Of a DNA stretch of 64,000 bases, positions 49,301 to 60,207 are shown in pieces. The notes under the pieces were generated by a model. It was given only the letters and a program-made list of their open reading frames with translations. It did not search any database and was not told the DNA's origin. The position numbers and the translations under genes were made by a program. Source of the stretch: Halisarca cf. caerulea. Taxonomy: Eukaryota > Porifera > Demospongiae > Chondrillida > Halisarcidae. Each line of letters starts with the position of its first letter. Position 1 is the first letter of the stretch. The stretch covers positions 2,944,275 to 3,008,274 of the forward strand of contig CAUJGJ010000185.1 in the NCBI GenBank assembly GCA_963170055.1. The letters run 5' to 3'.

Positions 49301-50399
49301 GCGTATATTCTCCTCGATCGCTCCTCGCCAATTATCACTTGGCCTTCGCCACAATTCCTATTTTTTAGTTTTTGCCACCTAAGCAATGTCTAGCCACGCC
49401 CCTCGTCACGCCCTGAGAAGCTTTGGAAGGTAAGCTTCTCGTGTTAGTTACTTGTAAGTTGTGAGCGTATAATATTTTACGGTGACTTAATTGTGTACGA
49501 AAAGTGGTTGAATTTATGCACCTTGCAGTCTAAGACTCGAAGTTTCAATGGCAGTGACTTATTAAATTCTCAGAACTTTTCCGTAGCTGTATTCAATTTA
49601 GTAAATTACAAGGTGTATTCACAGTCGACGCTCTAAAGCGTTGATTGTAAAGTGGCAATTCATATAATATATTACATTGCAAGATGGATAACCCCACAAA
49701 GAATCCACAATGTGGATTCTTCGTGGAGTTATCAGGTGTTCATTTAGATTTAAATTTAGTAGATGTATGCAGTGGGCGAAGAAACTCAATAATAGACTTG
49801 CAGTTTATCCTGCGGCGGCTTTCATGTCGTTCAACATTAGCGTGTGTATATCTATACGCGTACCTCATGAAAAGTCTGGCGTTGCCTTGGGTCGGCAACA
49901 TCAGACTAGCTCATAAAGGGATAACAACATGTTGGGTAAATTAAGTTGGTTATAATAATGCATGTAGGCTTTCTATGGCCGACTTTTTTGTTGGCGTACG
50001 TACCAACTAAGCCGGGCGAGAAATTCGCAGTGGACTTTCGAAAAATTTCTCAGTGCTATTCAAAGGGTGAGTGACTTTGCAGGGGTTTCTGTCCATTTTC
50101 GCAAAATGAACGATATTAAATATTAGCCTGCACATGGCTGTGAGGCGCCATCTTTGTTTTACGGACGAACACGGACTGAAATACGAATTTTAGAGGGTTA
50201 GGTCTTAGTCTCGCGTAGCCAGACCGCAATATCAATAAGTCAATACAGGAGACAAGATAATAATATAAGGATAGTTAATGAGGTGCATGCAAGTTCATTT
50301 TATGCAGTCTGATTACGTATGAGATGATTCTAGTTAGTCTGGCAATTGGACCTCCAATTGAAGGAGATCCAGAGGGTGGTCAGTCAAGTTGACTTCTCT
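49301..50399. other. Intergenic DNA with a short palindrome
   Basis: No supported gene; the 86-codon frame at 49684-49944 has no recognisable domain. A 20-base-arm palindrome lies at 49690-49732 (accccacaaagaatccacaa / tgtggattcttcgtggagtt). A piece of the tagtctcgcg MITE family lies at about 50208-50245. Confidence 0.45.
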
Positions 50400-51037
50400 C
50401 TCATGAGCGTGGTGGGCAGATCTGGGGGCCCTGATACAGGCAACTGCGGAATTCACCAAGCTGTGTGATCCTTGCATCTAATCCAGTTACTGACAGAATT
50501 ATAGCATTGTCCCTGCTTCTCATAGATCAGGTTTGCAAGTCTCTTGTAGGCTATGCATGGTGGCTGATGGACCCCACCCTCCACTAGATGAGAACACAAG
50601 GGGAGTGAATGTACCATGCTCAACCTCTATTATCCTCTCTTCGTAAGCCCTGCGCTTCTCCGATTCATGTTTTCTGTAGCAGGCACTGGTTGTGGAGGTG
50701 CAATAGGTGGGGGCATGTGGATTGAAGACCCTCACATCAGAAAAAATTGAGCATGCACTCTTGTCCCAGAAATTTGGGGTCTGATATCTAGTCTTGCATG
50801 ATCATCAGTATTTTCAATCTGGTGACAGAACTGTTCTCCTGTCAGGGGCTGTAGCAAGGGTTCAACACCAACATTTGGACAAGCCTCTGTAAGAAGTTGT
50901 GCAGTGATGTCCCTTTTAGCGTTGTGATGCAGTGTTGGTATGGCTCCTTTGGGACATCTGAAGGCATGGCAGATACTGAATGGGTGACCACAAGGGAAAT
51001 GAGAGGCAACTCGTGCTGGAGTCCAGCCAGACTGCAA
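50400..51037 (-). pseudogene. Retroelement-derived nuclease-like fragment
   Basis: Minus-strand frames 51037-50732 and 50735-50520 join across a frameshift. The first has CRHAFRCPKG-like text (FRCPKGAIPTLHHNAKRDIT), LLTEACPNVGVEPLLQPLTG and DDHARLDI. The second has DVRVFNPHAPTY, YEERIIEVEHGTFTPLVFSS and GGWG. This arrangement is a familiar 3' portion of retroelement-like proteins repeated in cnidarian and sponge genomes; D-x-x-ARLD...DVRVF resembles a PD-(D/E)XK nuclease core. The family is recalled, not searched. The frameshift and a lost W/F step make it a pseudogene. Confidence 0.6.
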
Positions 51038-51095
51038 TATAGCCTCCTTTATTCAGGGACTACGTCACCAGTCAGCGAAATCAGTAGTCTGGTTT
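51028..51095. mobile_element. MITE core (ccagac...ctttattcagggact)
   Basis: cagactgcaatatagcctcc-tttattcagggactacgtcacc...gtagtctgg is the inverse of the element at 51524-51610. Two copies of the family thus sit about 450 bases apart in opposite orientation. Confidence 0.65.
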
Positions 51096-51523
51096 TGTGC
51101 AGGGTCGACCCCCCCCCCCCCCCCGCATTCCATAGGATTTATGAATACAATTATCACATAATGAATATGATTAAAGCACCAAGAGCGAAGCTTTGTGTTG
51201 TTCATCTTCGTGCTAACGGACCAGGGGCGGAGCTAGGAAAGCTCTAAGGGGGGAGGGGGCACAAGGGAAGAAAGGATCCAGAGTTGCCTGGTTAACATTT
51301 GGTTGGATACATTCTTTCTGCCATATTCCATTGTTACCTGTCATTGACTATCAATTATAGTGGCTATTGGTATCAATTAACTCTTTGTTAGTTGCAATTG
51401 CACAATTTGGCAGTTGCCCTATTTTTAGTAACAGCGTAAAAATGGCCGCCATCGTAATCGAACTAGCAATTGAATTAAAATGTGTTTCTCTTGGCAAGTG
51501 GACCCTGCACTAAACCAGGTATA

Positions 51524-51610
51524 TAGGCTGACTACCAGACCCAACTTCGCCGACCAGTGACACAGTCCCTAATAAAGGGGGCGATATTGTGGTCTGGCAA
51601 CGCGAGACTA
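51524..51610. mobile_element. MITE with TAG...CTA ends
   Basis: Left taggctgactaccagaccc; right ggtctggcaacgcgagacta; the ends are inverted. The core (ttattagggactgtgtcac on the minus strand) matches 51028-51095. Confidence 0.7.
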
Positions 51611-51639
51611 TTTAGTTCTATGGTCACACGGCGGGTGGT

Positions 51640-51805
51640 GTCATGGTTGCTGGCTGGGTGGGTGTGCTTGCGGTCTGGGCTGCACAGGATGCATTCGTGA
51701 GTTATATAGGTGGACACGCCACCACTCTCCGGCAGCAGCCCAGCCCTCCCCATTTCGTGGTGCTTGCAACCTCACAGATCGATGGGCAGCCAGTTAAAAT
51801 AAGAA

Positions 51806-51838
<33 letters not shown>

Positions 51839-51855
51839 TATTATTATTATGCAGT
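51640..51855. repeat. GC-rich segment ending in (ATT)n, SINE-like
   Basis: A GC-rich block (gccaccactctccggcagca...) ends in a run of att repeats at about 51804-51850, the layout of a SINE with a simple-repeat tail. No A/B-box promoter could be confirmed. Confidence 0.35.
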
Positions 51856-51899
51856 AATCCGAGGTCCCACAATGCCCACTCCAGCGGCATTACCACATC

Positions 51900-52470
51900 A
51901 CACCACATTGACCTAGCTGTGGCCAAGGGACAGATTCCCTTATCTTGACTCTATTATTACAATAATTAATACCTGTATACCGGATGTGAAACTCTGCATG
52001 AGCTAAAACACTCTTTTTCTTCTGGACCAGTGTAATAACAGCCTTATCCAAGGATGGTGGCGTTGCCTTGGGTAAGGTTGGCCGGGGAAATTTGTCCACA
52101 ATTTGCTCCGTCTTTCACTTGACATGGGTCGTTTGAAGGCAACAGTCACCATGCAGTGCCGACAACTCTGTAGGAGTGCACCTGAGGTTAGCTCCTCATC
52201 CTCCTCGATCATCAGACAGTGCTAAACTGTCTCTTTCTGTCTGGGACACAGGTGCCAAGAGAGAAGCCCAATAGCCCATTTCCTCTTGTTCCTCCATCAG
52301 AGAAGGACCATGTTGAACTGGTCTGGGCTCCCCTAACCGATCAATAATCATCAATGAGTTTCTTGATTTGAATGACATGATTGTAGAGTGGAGGCTGGAA
52401 GGAGAGTGGCAAACCTTCTTCAACATGTTCGAACTTCTGTTGGAATGCTTTCTGGTCTTCTTGAAACTTT
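51900..52470. other. Unrecognised segment with minus-strand frames
   Basis: Minus-strand frames at 52480-52196 (RLGEPRPVQHGPSLMEEQEE..., SQTERDSLALSDD) and 52212-52003 (KRPMSSERRSKLW...) have protein-like composition but no known domain. They may be parts of a mobile-element protein. Confidence 0.3.
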
Positions 52471-52680
52471 TTGAATGCATGGTGCAATCTGTGGCCCTTC
52501 ATGGTTCTGAGGTGTGGGGCTGCAACACATCTCTTGTGCATGGGTTTGGACCAGATTCAACTGCATGAGATTTCTTAGATCATTCTTTGGTGTAGCTAGA
52601 TCACACCCAAGAGTATCCTTGTTTGCGGAAATGGACTGTCTTCCTCTGTGTTGGGAGATAGTTACAATGTGTGCATAATT
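52470..52680 (+). pseudogene. LINE reverse transcriptase 3' fragment
   Basis: VALHGSEVWGCN, then after a frameshift SFFGVARSHPRVSLFAEMDC and LPLCWEIVTMCA. It aligns with [10 protein letters not shown]...[18 protein letters not shown] of the LINE at 40803-41351, so it is a related but different LINE copy on the plus strand. Confidence 0.65.
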
Positions 52681-53788
52681 TACAAATTGTAGGATTTTAA
52701 ACTTTTAAAACTCGCTGGGTGTTCACGACATTTACTTCTTGGCCTATTATGTTGATTCTTCCACATTTGACTAAACTTTATTATTGATTTTCCGAAATCT
52801 TACATTAAAGGTGTTGAATTGGCATTGAACTTTAGTGTAAACGCAATAGTGCCCATCATTCATCCAGTAACACTTTATTTTCAAAGTATCCGAAATACAA
52901 AGGTTGGAGAAGAACTGCTGGACATTTGTTATTGATTAAGATGTCTATAAGTATTTCCGGGTAGGAAGTACATGGTATCCACAAATAGACATGTTAGGTG
53001 TCAACCACAACACTTGTGTAAATAAACCAAACAAAGCTCCTTTTGTCCACATTTTGTACTGTAACAGTTCTTCCACTGAGAGTTTCATTTTACTTCCTTA
53101 CTCATTCCTACGTATATTCTTAAAATGCTGTAGAGCCACAAAAGTGTACTTGTCTGCAATTGTTTGTGGTGCAAGTACAGGGGTATGGAAGTCACTTGAC
53201 AATATGCAATAATTTACAGTGATTATACTGGATTATCATTTGCCTATTAGGGTGTAATACATCATGATGTCATTATCATTCAGTGATTTGATTGGCCAAT
53301 TGTTGTAACTTGACAATTGTACAGAATATCAGGAAGTGAATGTCAAAACTGAAATCAGCACCCATAAAAGCAACAGTTTGAGCAAGTTTAATTGCTGACA
53401 AATTTGATCTGAAATGACCAAAATACCGCACTTGGACATTTTAAGTGAAAGTCACTGTACTCACCTCAATACAGTAAACTTAATGTGTAATTATGTAAGT
53501 GTCGAATGGTACAAATTGTAGTACTATCTGCATGTTTTTTGAAGAAAATCTGATACCAGCTACAGGTAACCCATAGATATGATGCTAAGCCCAGTTCCTC
53601 TGTTGTATATGTTATTTCATCTAGTGGTTGGCAATCCCCATGAACTGAAAGGTCATTATGTTATGAAGTACACATGCAAAAAGGAATCATTTTCAATATT
53701 TAATTGGCAACATAAATTATGCATGTAGAATCTTCTTGCACTTTGTTCATGTGTGACTAAATATGTGTGTATGTGTGGGTGTGTGGGT

Positions 53789-53794
53789 GTTTGT

Positions 53795-53884
<90 letters not shown>
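53789..53884. repeat. (GT)n microsatellite
   Basis: Uninterrupted tg repeats of about 90 bases. Confidence 0.98.
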
Positions 53885-53885
<1 letters not shown>

Positions 53886-54784
53886 ATGGGTGTGTGGGTG
53901 TGTGCGTGTGCATATGTATGTGTGTGGTTATAAGGTACTAATATACAGTTGACAGGGCAGCATTTAGGCGGGGGGGGGGGGCATTTGCCCCCATTGCATG
54001 GAGATCTGCTCCCCCCCCCCCTTGCAGATCTGCTACCTCCCTAAACTTGTATCTCAACATATACACTAAGGGTTCCTGAAAGGTAGAATTTATTGGAAAA
54101 TGGATGAAAAACAAGCTTCATGGTATAATTTTCATAATTTTCTCAAGACCACTGTCACCAATCCCTTAACCCCTTTGAATTGTACGTACATAGCATTGTT
54201 ACCTACTGTATAATACCCCCCCCCCCCCCCCCCCCCCCCCCCCACATAACGTTGTTACCTATAATATCCCCCCTCTGTACACCTACATGTATACACTCCC
54301 GTATTGCATTGCCCCCCTAAGATTTTAGGAACCTCAATTTGCCCCCACCCCCCTAGCCCTGAATCCTGTGTGCAGCCCTGGTTGATCATATAAGTTGCAC
54401 CCACATGACAGACTGTAGGCCGGGGACAATGTGGCCTTTGATCTCCTTTCCATTGGTATAATTTGATAATGACTTTGATGAATATTTTCTGAGGATGCAA
54501 GCCAAGTCAAGATAAGTCAGTAACCTTGAATTCAATTGTTTTAGTCACTGTAGTTTGGTTCAGCTTAATTTGACATCAGATTTATATAATTTAGCACACT
54601 TAAGGAATTCAAATTGGATATATTATATTATACAACACATTTTCATGCCAATTATAGCATTCCACCTTGTCATCACATTTTAGCCAGAGGTGTATAGAGT
54701 GCAATCTACAGAATTGTTTTTTTAATGGCAACTAAACTAACTTATGTTATCCTAACCATCTATTCTAAGACCAGTACTACGAAT

Positions 54785-54846
54785 AGCAAATCTTCTCAAA
54801 ACTTGGCACTTGTGTAGGTGAATTGGAGGCTGCATAGGGATACACC
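54785..54846 (+). promoter_or_regulatory. Conserved leader upstream of the paralogue start codon
   Basis: tcaaaacttggcacttgtgt and aggtgaattggaggctgcat match the sequence before the ATG at 17462. The duplication therefore included the 5' leader. Confidence 0.55.
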
Positions 54847-57800
54847 ATGGCAATGACCACATCCCTGGTCTTGCTTTATTTTCTCTGTGTTTTGAGTGAA
54901 GGAGACTCTGCTTGTAATTGTCCCAGAAATGGATGTCCACAGTACGGATATAGAGGGTGAGTTATGTGATGATATTTAGTATGGATGTTATACTTTATTT
55001 CCTCAACCCTGTCAGCGCCAATGGAAGCTGCAGTGTCTGTACTAAACCCACAGCCTGCAGCATAACTTGGAAATTCTGTGACCTGGGTATTTAAACCCTT
55101 TGTCAGACTACTATTATATTGAAACGTGCATGCTTGATGTTTTGTACTTGACAATATAATGGGTTATCCTAAATTGAAAAATATTCATAAACAGAAATAT
55201 CACAAATTGGGGTCAAATGTGGTAGGCAAACAAATTCACGACCAAAAATTTCTCGAGTCTCACCAAAGACACGTTACAATCATACCTACTTTGGAATGTG
55301 TGGAGAAGTATTCGCGACAAGACAAATTGCGAGTGGAGTCAATTTGTGAAAAATGTGAATATTATTGGTCACGAAGATTTCCTAATTTAGGATACTCTCT
55401 TTGCAGATTGCTCACTTACTAAAATCTGTTAATTATTTAATTCAACATAGTACATTATGCCTTTTATACCATACATTAATACCTATTGAAACTACATGCC
55501 AATTAAATATTGCACTTCAATTCAATGGTAGTTAAAAATGGTGGCTAACCAAAATTTAATAGAAATTCACAGAAATGTTTTTGACAATGTGAATTTTCTT
55601 CTTATTCTGATCCAAATGCAGTACTTGCTGCAGTGTCCTGTGTGGGAGAATCTGATATATATACACAGTGACTACCACAATGTCATGTTACATATTTGTA
55701 TTTGTTCTTAATGATGTAAGCCTCCAATTTTCTGAGTTTTTATGTTCTATAGTATGTGCCCCTTCTAACTAAAACTTCACTTAAGCATTTCACATCTGCA
55801 TAATATTTTTCCTACGTATATGATTCTATTGTTGACAGTAAGTATCTTACATAGTTTAAACTAGTATAGTTCACACATTAGGATAATTAAATACAGAGGT
55901 GGCACCGGCTCTTTAAAAGTGGTCAAGCTACTGTCTACAAATATTACATTGCATGCAAGCATACTGTAAGTATACTTTATACGTGACATGCATACAACGT
56001 ATAAAGTATACATATAGTATATGCATGTAATGTAAGAATAAAATTTAATAATTATACAATATGGTTTTCCTTAAAATTTGTCAAAAACCTGCAGTTGTTC
56101 TTTATGTGGGCTTTAAAAGCAACAAATTAATTTGCTTGTAATTCAACGATAACTCAAGAGAGATTAACCATTTTAACAATATTACATGTTCACAAGGCAT
56201 TGTCATCAAATGGTTCAATCTCTCTTGATTTATCGCTGAACTTAAAGCGAACAGTTATTGTAAGGTAGTCAAGATCATGATGGAAACCAAGACTTAGTAT
56301 GTTGAAAGGAACAACGATTTAAGCTTCGCGGATTTTCCAATTTTCACTTTGGAAATCAGTAAGACTATCCCGGCCTGATGCAGAGAATCCTGCACTTCTG
56401 TCTTACGACTGCTCTAGCTTAGAGTCCTTCTTGGGTGTTGAAGTTGTTCCCATACCATGGCGTCCTAACTAGCCTAATCAAAATCAAGCTAAGAATTGAC
56501 ATTTTCAAGCACAGTCATGCAACACGTGGTAGGAAATGGCGGAATCGATACACCGACATGTATGTTGATGGGTTGTCTTTGGTGAACAGTGAGTACTGTT
56601 ACAAAGTTAAGGAGCTATCTCTCTGAAGATTTAGACTAACTTCAAGTAAGCCAAAAAGTGGTCCGGCCTAAACCGGCCCGGCCACACCGGCGGTGCCATC
56701 CCTGATATAGAATTGCCTCCGATAAGTTACCAATGACTCATGCCTTGACCTGTTTTGAAATTTTAACATATAAATACTATTATACTTGTGTTACCTACAT
56801 ATATACATGACGATTGAGAATTTTTATTGCATCTACTTAGCCAATGTTCCACTCAAGAGGTCTACAGCTATGCTACCTCAAGAACCTATTATTATTACTA
56901 TTCCTGCGGTTTCTGGTATCTTTTTAGATGCAGTAGCACTAGGTTAGTTGTGTATTGTATCTGGCTTTTTAGTTATGTTTGCAGTACTTTACTTTACTGC
57001 AAGAGCTTTAAGTGTATCCCTTCTCCATGCTTACAGCTACCGACCTATTACCAGATATGCCTCAAGATGTAACGAGTACTGTTGTAGTGGCTACAGAAGC
57101 TGTGGTTCATCATGCTGCCGTGAGTGTTGTAGCAACTGCATGTTCTTAACATCACCTAGAATTTTTATTCTAACCTTCGTTAAATATAAATGTGGAGTAA
57201 TGTTTGTACTTGATCCGCATGATTTGCCAGCAGTATGTATTATTTAATACATAGCTAGTATACGCAAACTTACTCTGCTGCCTTTCTCGAGTATGTGCAT
57301 GAAAGAAATGGCAGTCGAATGACAATCTGGGTACTCAGGATGCATGCCCATAGCTATAGCCGTTATTATATTTGGTTAATGTGAAAAGACATTCTTTTAC
57401 AAGGCTTTGCTTGCTTATACAATTTTGTTGCCAAAGTATTGCCTTGTAATGCCTTGCAAAGTAATCCATATAGGTATATGTGATTAGTATGCATAGTTAT
57501 GTTAATTGTGCTGTATTTAATTTTGTACATAATCATACAACATGCACTCTCAGTTTTATGTACATAGTATAATAATATTATATGCACCTCTCACAGCTAT
57601 TTGCTCACCTGGGTGTCAGAATGGTGGTACCTGCACATCACCTGGTGTATGTGCCTGTGCAGCTGGATGGGAGGATAGCAGGTGCTCTACAGGTATGTAC
57701 TATATGCAATTATTATGGTGGCTATTATTACCATGTACAATGTCATAATAATTATACTGTATAGTTTACAGGTCCTTATACTTAGATATGCATGTGTGAA

Positions 57801-60207
57801 TGGAGACATGGTAAATATAATATTATAATGTCTATAAAAGTTGTTTCTCTTGCATTTTATATACACAGATATAGACGAATGTGCCACAAATAATGCTGGC
57901 TGTGATCATGACTGCTACAACTCTCCCGGTAGTTATTCTTGTAATTGCAACGAGGGATATGAGGTCCATGCGGACCGGCACCAGTGTCTACGTAAGTAAC
58001 GATACACGGGGAATGCACTTTAGTTATATAGCGATATATGTGTTACCATTTCTTATTGTCTTATCTCCACGAAATGCTCAAATTATGTTTAATTTACAGC
58101 TATCTGCACTGGAGGTTGTAGGAATGGTGGAACCTGTACAAAACCTGAAACCTGCAATTGTGCTACAGGATGGACTGGACAAAATTGTGAAAATGGTTAG
58201 TTTCTATTATGTTGGCCACATTATATGAGCCGGCCATGTTCATTTCTCTCCATCTGGCATTGCAGATATTGATGAGTGTGCACTTGGCATTAGTGGATGT
58301 GAGCATGTCTGTCACAACTATGATGGTGGCTATTCCTGTGAATGCTATAGTGGATATCTCCTTGATACTGATCAACACAACTGTTCAGGTACAATTACAT
58401 ATAATGTGTGCATATACAGTAAAACCTGCCTATAATGACCACTCAAGGGACCAAGTAATTGTGGTCTTTGTAGACAGGTGCATGGTCCTGTACAGAAGTG
58501 CTTTAGTACAACTGAGATGGAAAATGAGCCAGCCTAATGTGGTCTCTACAGGCAGGTGGTCTTTAAGACAGGTTTAATTGTATTTTGCATGCATATATAT
58601 TACTAGTAGTATACCTTCTTTATGTGTAAAATTTACCCTAACCAGCTAGTAGATATTAAATTTTTCCATTAGCTATGTTGTATACTTCATCTATAATGAG
58701 TATATTTTTGATATCATGTTCCAACACTGCACTGTATAAAAAGTCTAGGAATAGGGATAATACAATGCTAGTGGATGTTACATATCACAGCAGATAGTGC
58801 AAAATAATCATTATTGAAAAATAATATATGCATATCACCTCAAGGCTATAAATGTTAGCGGGCACTAATTTTAGTGTTCTTTAGTGACCAATATTTAGCA
58901 GGTATTAAAATTTGCATTTGACTAGCATTTTATACCAAATCTGTTATTAGCAATATTTGAAATGCAGTTGTGTAACCTTTATCAATACTATGCATACAGT
59001 TTTTATTTGTGCAGCATAATTAAATAAAGCATATATCTAATTCTTTCCTAAATTATTACCATTTCTAATATAAATACCCAGACTGTATTGTTGCATTACA
59101 AATCTGCAGAAAGAATACTCTAAGATCACAAAACCTGTAGATATTTATGGTTAGAAGAATCGATCTTATTGATGCACAGCTTGAAGAAATTATTATCACT
59201 TTTGTTTGAAATTAAATCGAAAGTATTTATAACAAAGAACTGTTACAATCCAACGATTCCTTTAAACTTTAGATTTATTGGTTCACTAGTAGTTTATTTC
59301 ACTGACTTTTGGTTACATTTTACTTCCGTGCCGAGCCGCCATTTTCTTCTGTGCAGTGCACAGTACATGCACCCATAAAAACTGTACAATACAAATATTA
59401 GCAGGTGCATTTATTGGCAGGTATAATTGTTAGCAGGCACTGAAGTTAGCAAATTTGAGGCTTCTTGCTGCATGCTTTCACTAAAGTTAGTACCCGCTAA
59501 CATTTGTAGCCTTACCTCAAGGTATTTTGAATGAATTTCCAGAAACCAGCTGAATTTTTATAATGAGAATCTGAAGATGCTTGATTGGGGTTATATAGGC
59601 AAAATGCATGCAAGAGCATAAGAGGTGAAGATTTGTTTTAGTCACATGCAGAGTTCCTGCATGGGCAATGCACCTTCTTGCATATACAGTATAAATTGTC
59701 AAGATAATGCATTGCATAATATTGGAATATGTAACTTATGTATGTAGCAAGAATAGGAGCTCTTGGTAGGTACATGAGATAAATCGCTCCATATTCATTC
59801 ATCATAATATATGCATCATTCTGTCATGTGACACTCTGAAGGTCTTCCACGTACTTGTGATGTAATATGTGCATAAGCTGGAAGGGTAGGGGGTGCAAAT
59901 ATACAAATCCTAGACCAGCACTAATATTACAATTACTGTATTTGATTACCCCATAATATTATAATGTATTATGCTAATGCCATTAGGAGTAATCTCTGAT
60001 GTGTTTCATTTATTGCTAACAATGCATCCCATACTTTATGTAGACATCAACGAATGTTCCAGTAACAATGGCCATTGTGATCACATGTGCACAAACACTC
60101 CTGGAACCTACTTCTGTACATGTAGACCAGGGTACACACTTCAGCCAGATGGTCTGTCATGTGTAGGTGAGTCATCATCTCGATATGTCACAGGATATAT
60201 ACTTTGA
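54847..60207 (+). CDS. Truncated EMI-EGF paralogue of the giant receptor, probably secreted
   Basis: Exons 54847-54956, 56841-56942, 57037-57119, 57597-57692, 57869-57991, 58100-58195, 58266-58388 and 60044-60166. Lengths (110, 102, 83, 96, 123, 96, 123, 123) and phases equal those of exons 1-3 and 6-10 of the gene at 17462. It encodes signal peptide (MAMTTSLVLLYFLCVLSEGD), EMI-like domain, EGF, cbEGF, EGF, cbEGF and cbEGF. It lacks counterparts of two EGF exons (19216-19308, 19672-19770), and nothing like the Sushi, Ig, GCC2_GCC3 or membrane exons follows in the next 3.8 kb. If the last exon reads through its donor, a stop comes 13 codons later (60207), giving about 298 residues with no membrane anchor. 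Alternatively, exons beyond the window are used. Domains keep all key cysteines, so it does not look like a dead copy. Confidence 0.75.
55157..55440. other. Unrecognised intronic segment of the paralogue
   Basis: An 87-codon frame (55159-55422) lies in intron 1 with no recognisable domain. It has no splice-site support and is not treated as an exon. Confidence 0.3.
55895..56705. mobile_element. Family G repeat element in inverse orientation, intron 1 of the paralogue
   Basis: Ends acagaggtggcaccggctc (left) and ggcggtgccatccctg (right). The inside matches 23205-24916 in inverse order (hairpin near 56150-56230; gttgttcccataccatggcg; ctaaaccggcccggcc). It is shorter because the other copy has extra sequence and a nested MITE. 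Confidence 0.7.
58417..58582. mobile_element. MITE, family 'cagtaaaacctgcctataat'
   Basis: Left cagtaaaacctgcctataat and right gacaggtttaattgtatt are inverted. The interior gtagacaggtgcatgg ... gagccagcct matches 10700-10880. Confidence 0.75.
58834..59523. mobile_element. 690-bp inverted-repeat element in the last intron of the paralogue
   Basis: Left cacctcaaggctataaatgt-tagcgggcactaattttagtg and right cactaaagttagtacccgct-aacatttgtagccttacctcaaggt are inverted over about 40 bases. No protein inside was recognised. Confidence 0.8.

Larger units (their letters stand above)
52690..54846. other. Intergenic repeat-rich DNA upstream of the paralogue
   Basis: No gene. It holds a (GT)n tract at 53789-53884 and an inverted element at 53953-54381 (cagggcagcatttagg ... 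cctagccctgaatcctgtgt...cagccctg) with runs of G and C, including a long poly-C near 54218-54243. Confidence 0.55.

Noticed and set aside
55159..55422. 87-codon frame in intron 1 of the paralogue as an extra exon
   Set aside because: No matching exon in the large gene and no needed phase; exon 1 already joins 56841 cleanly.
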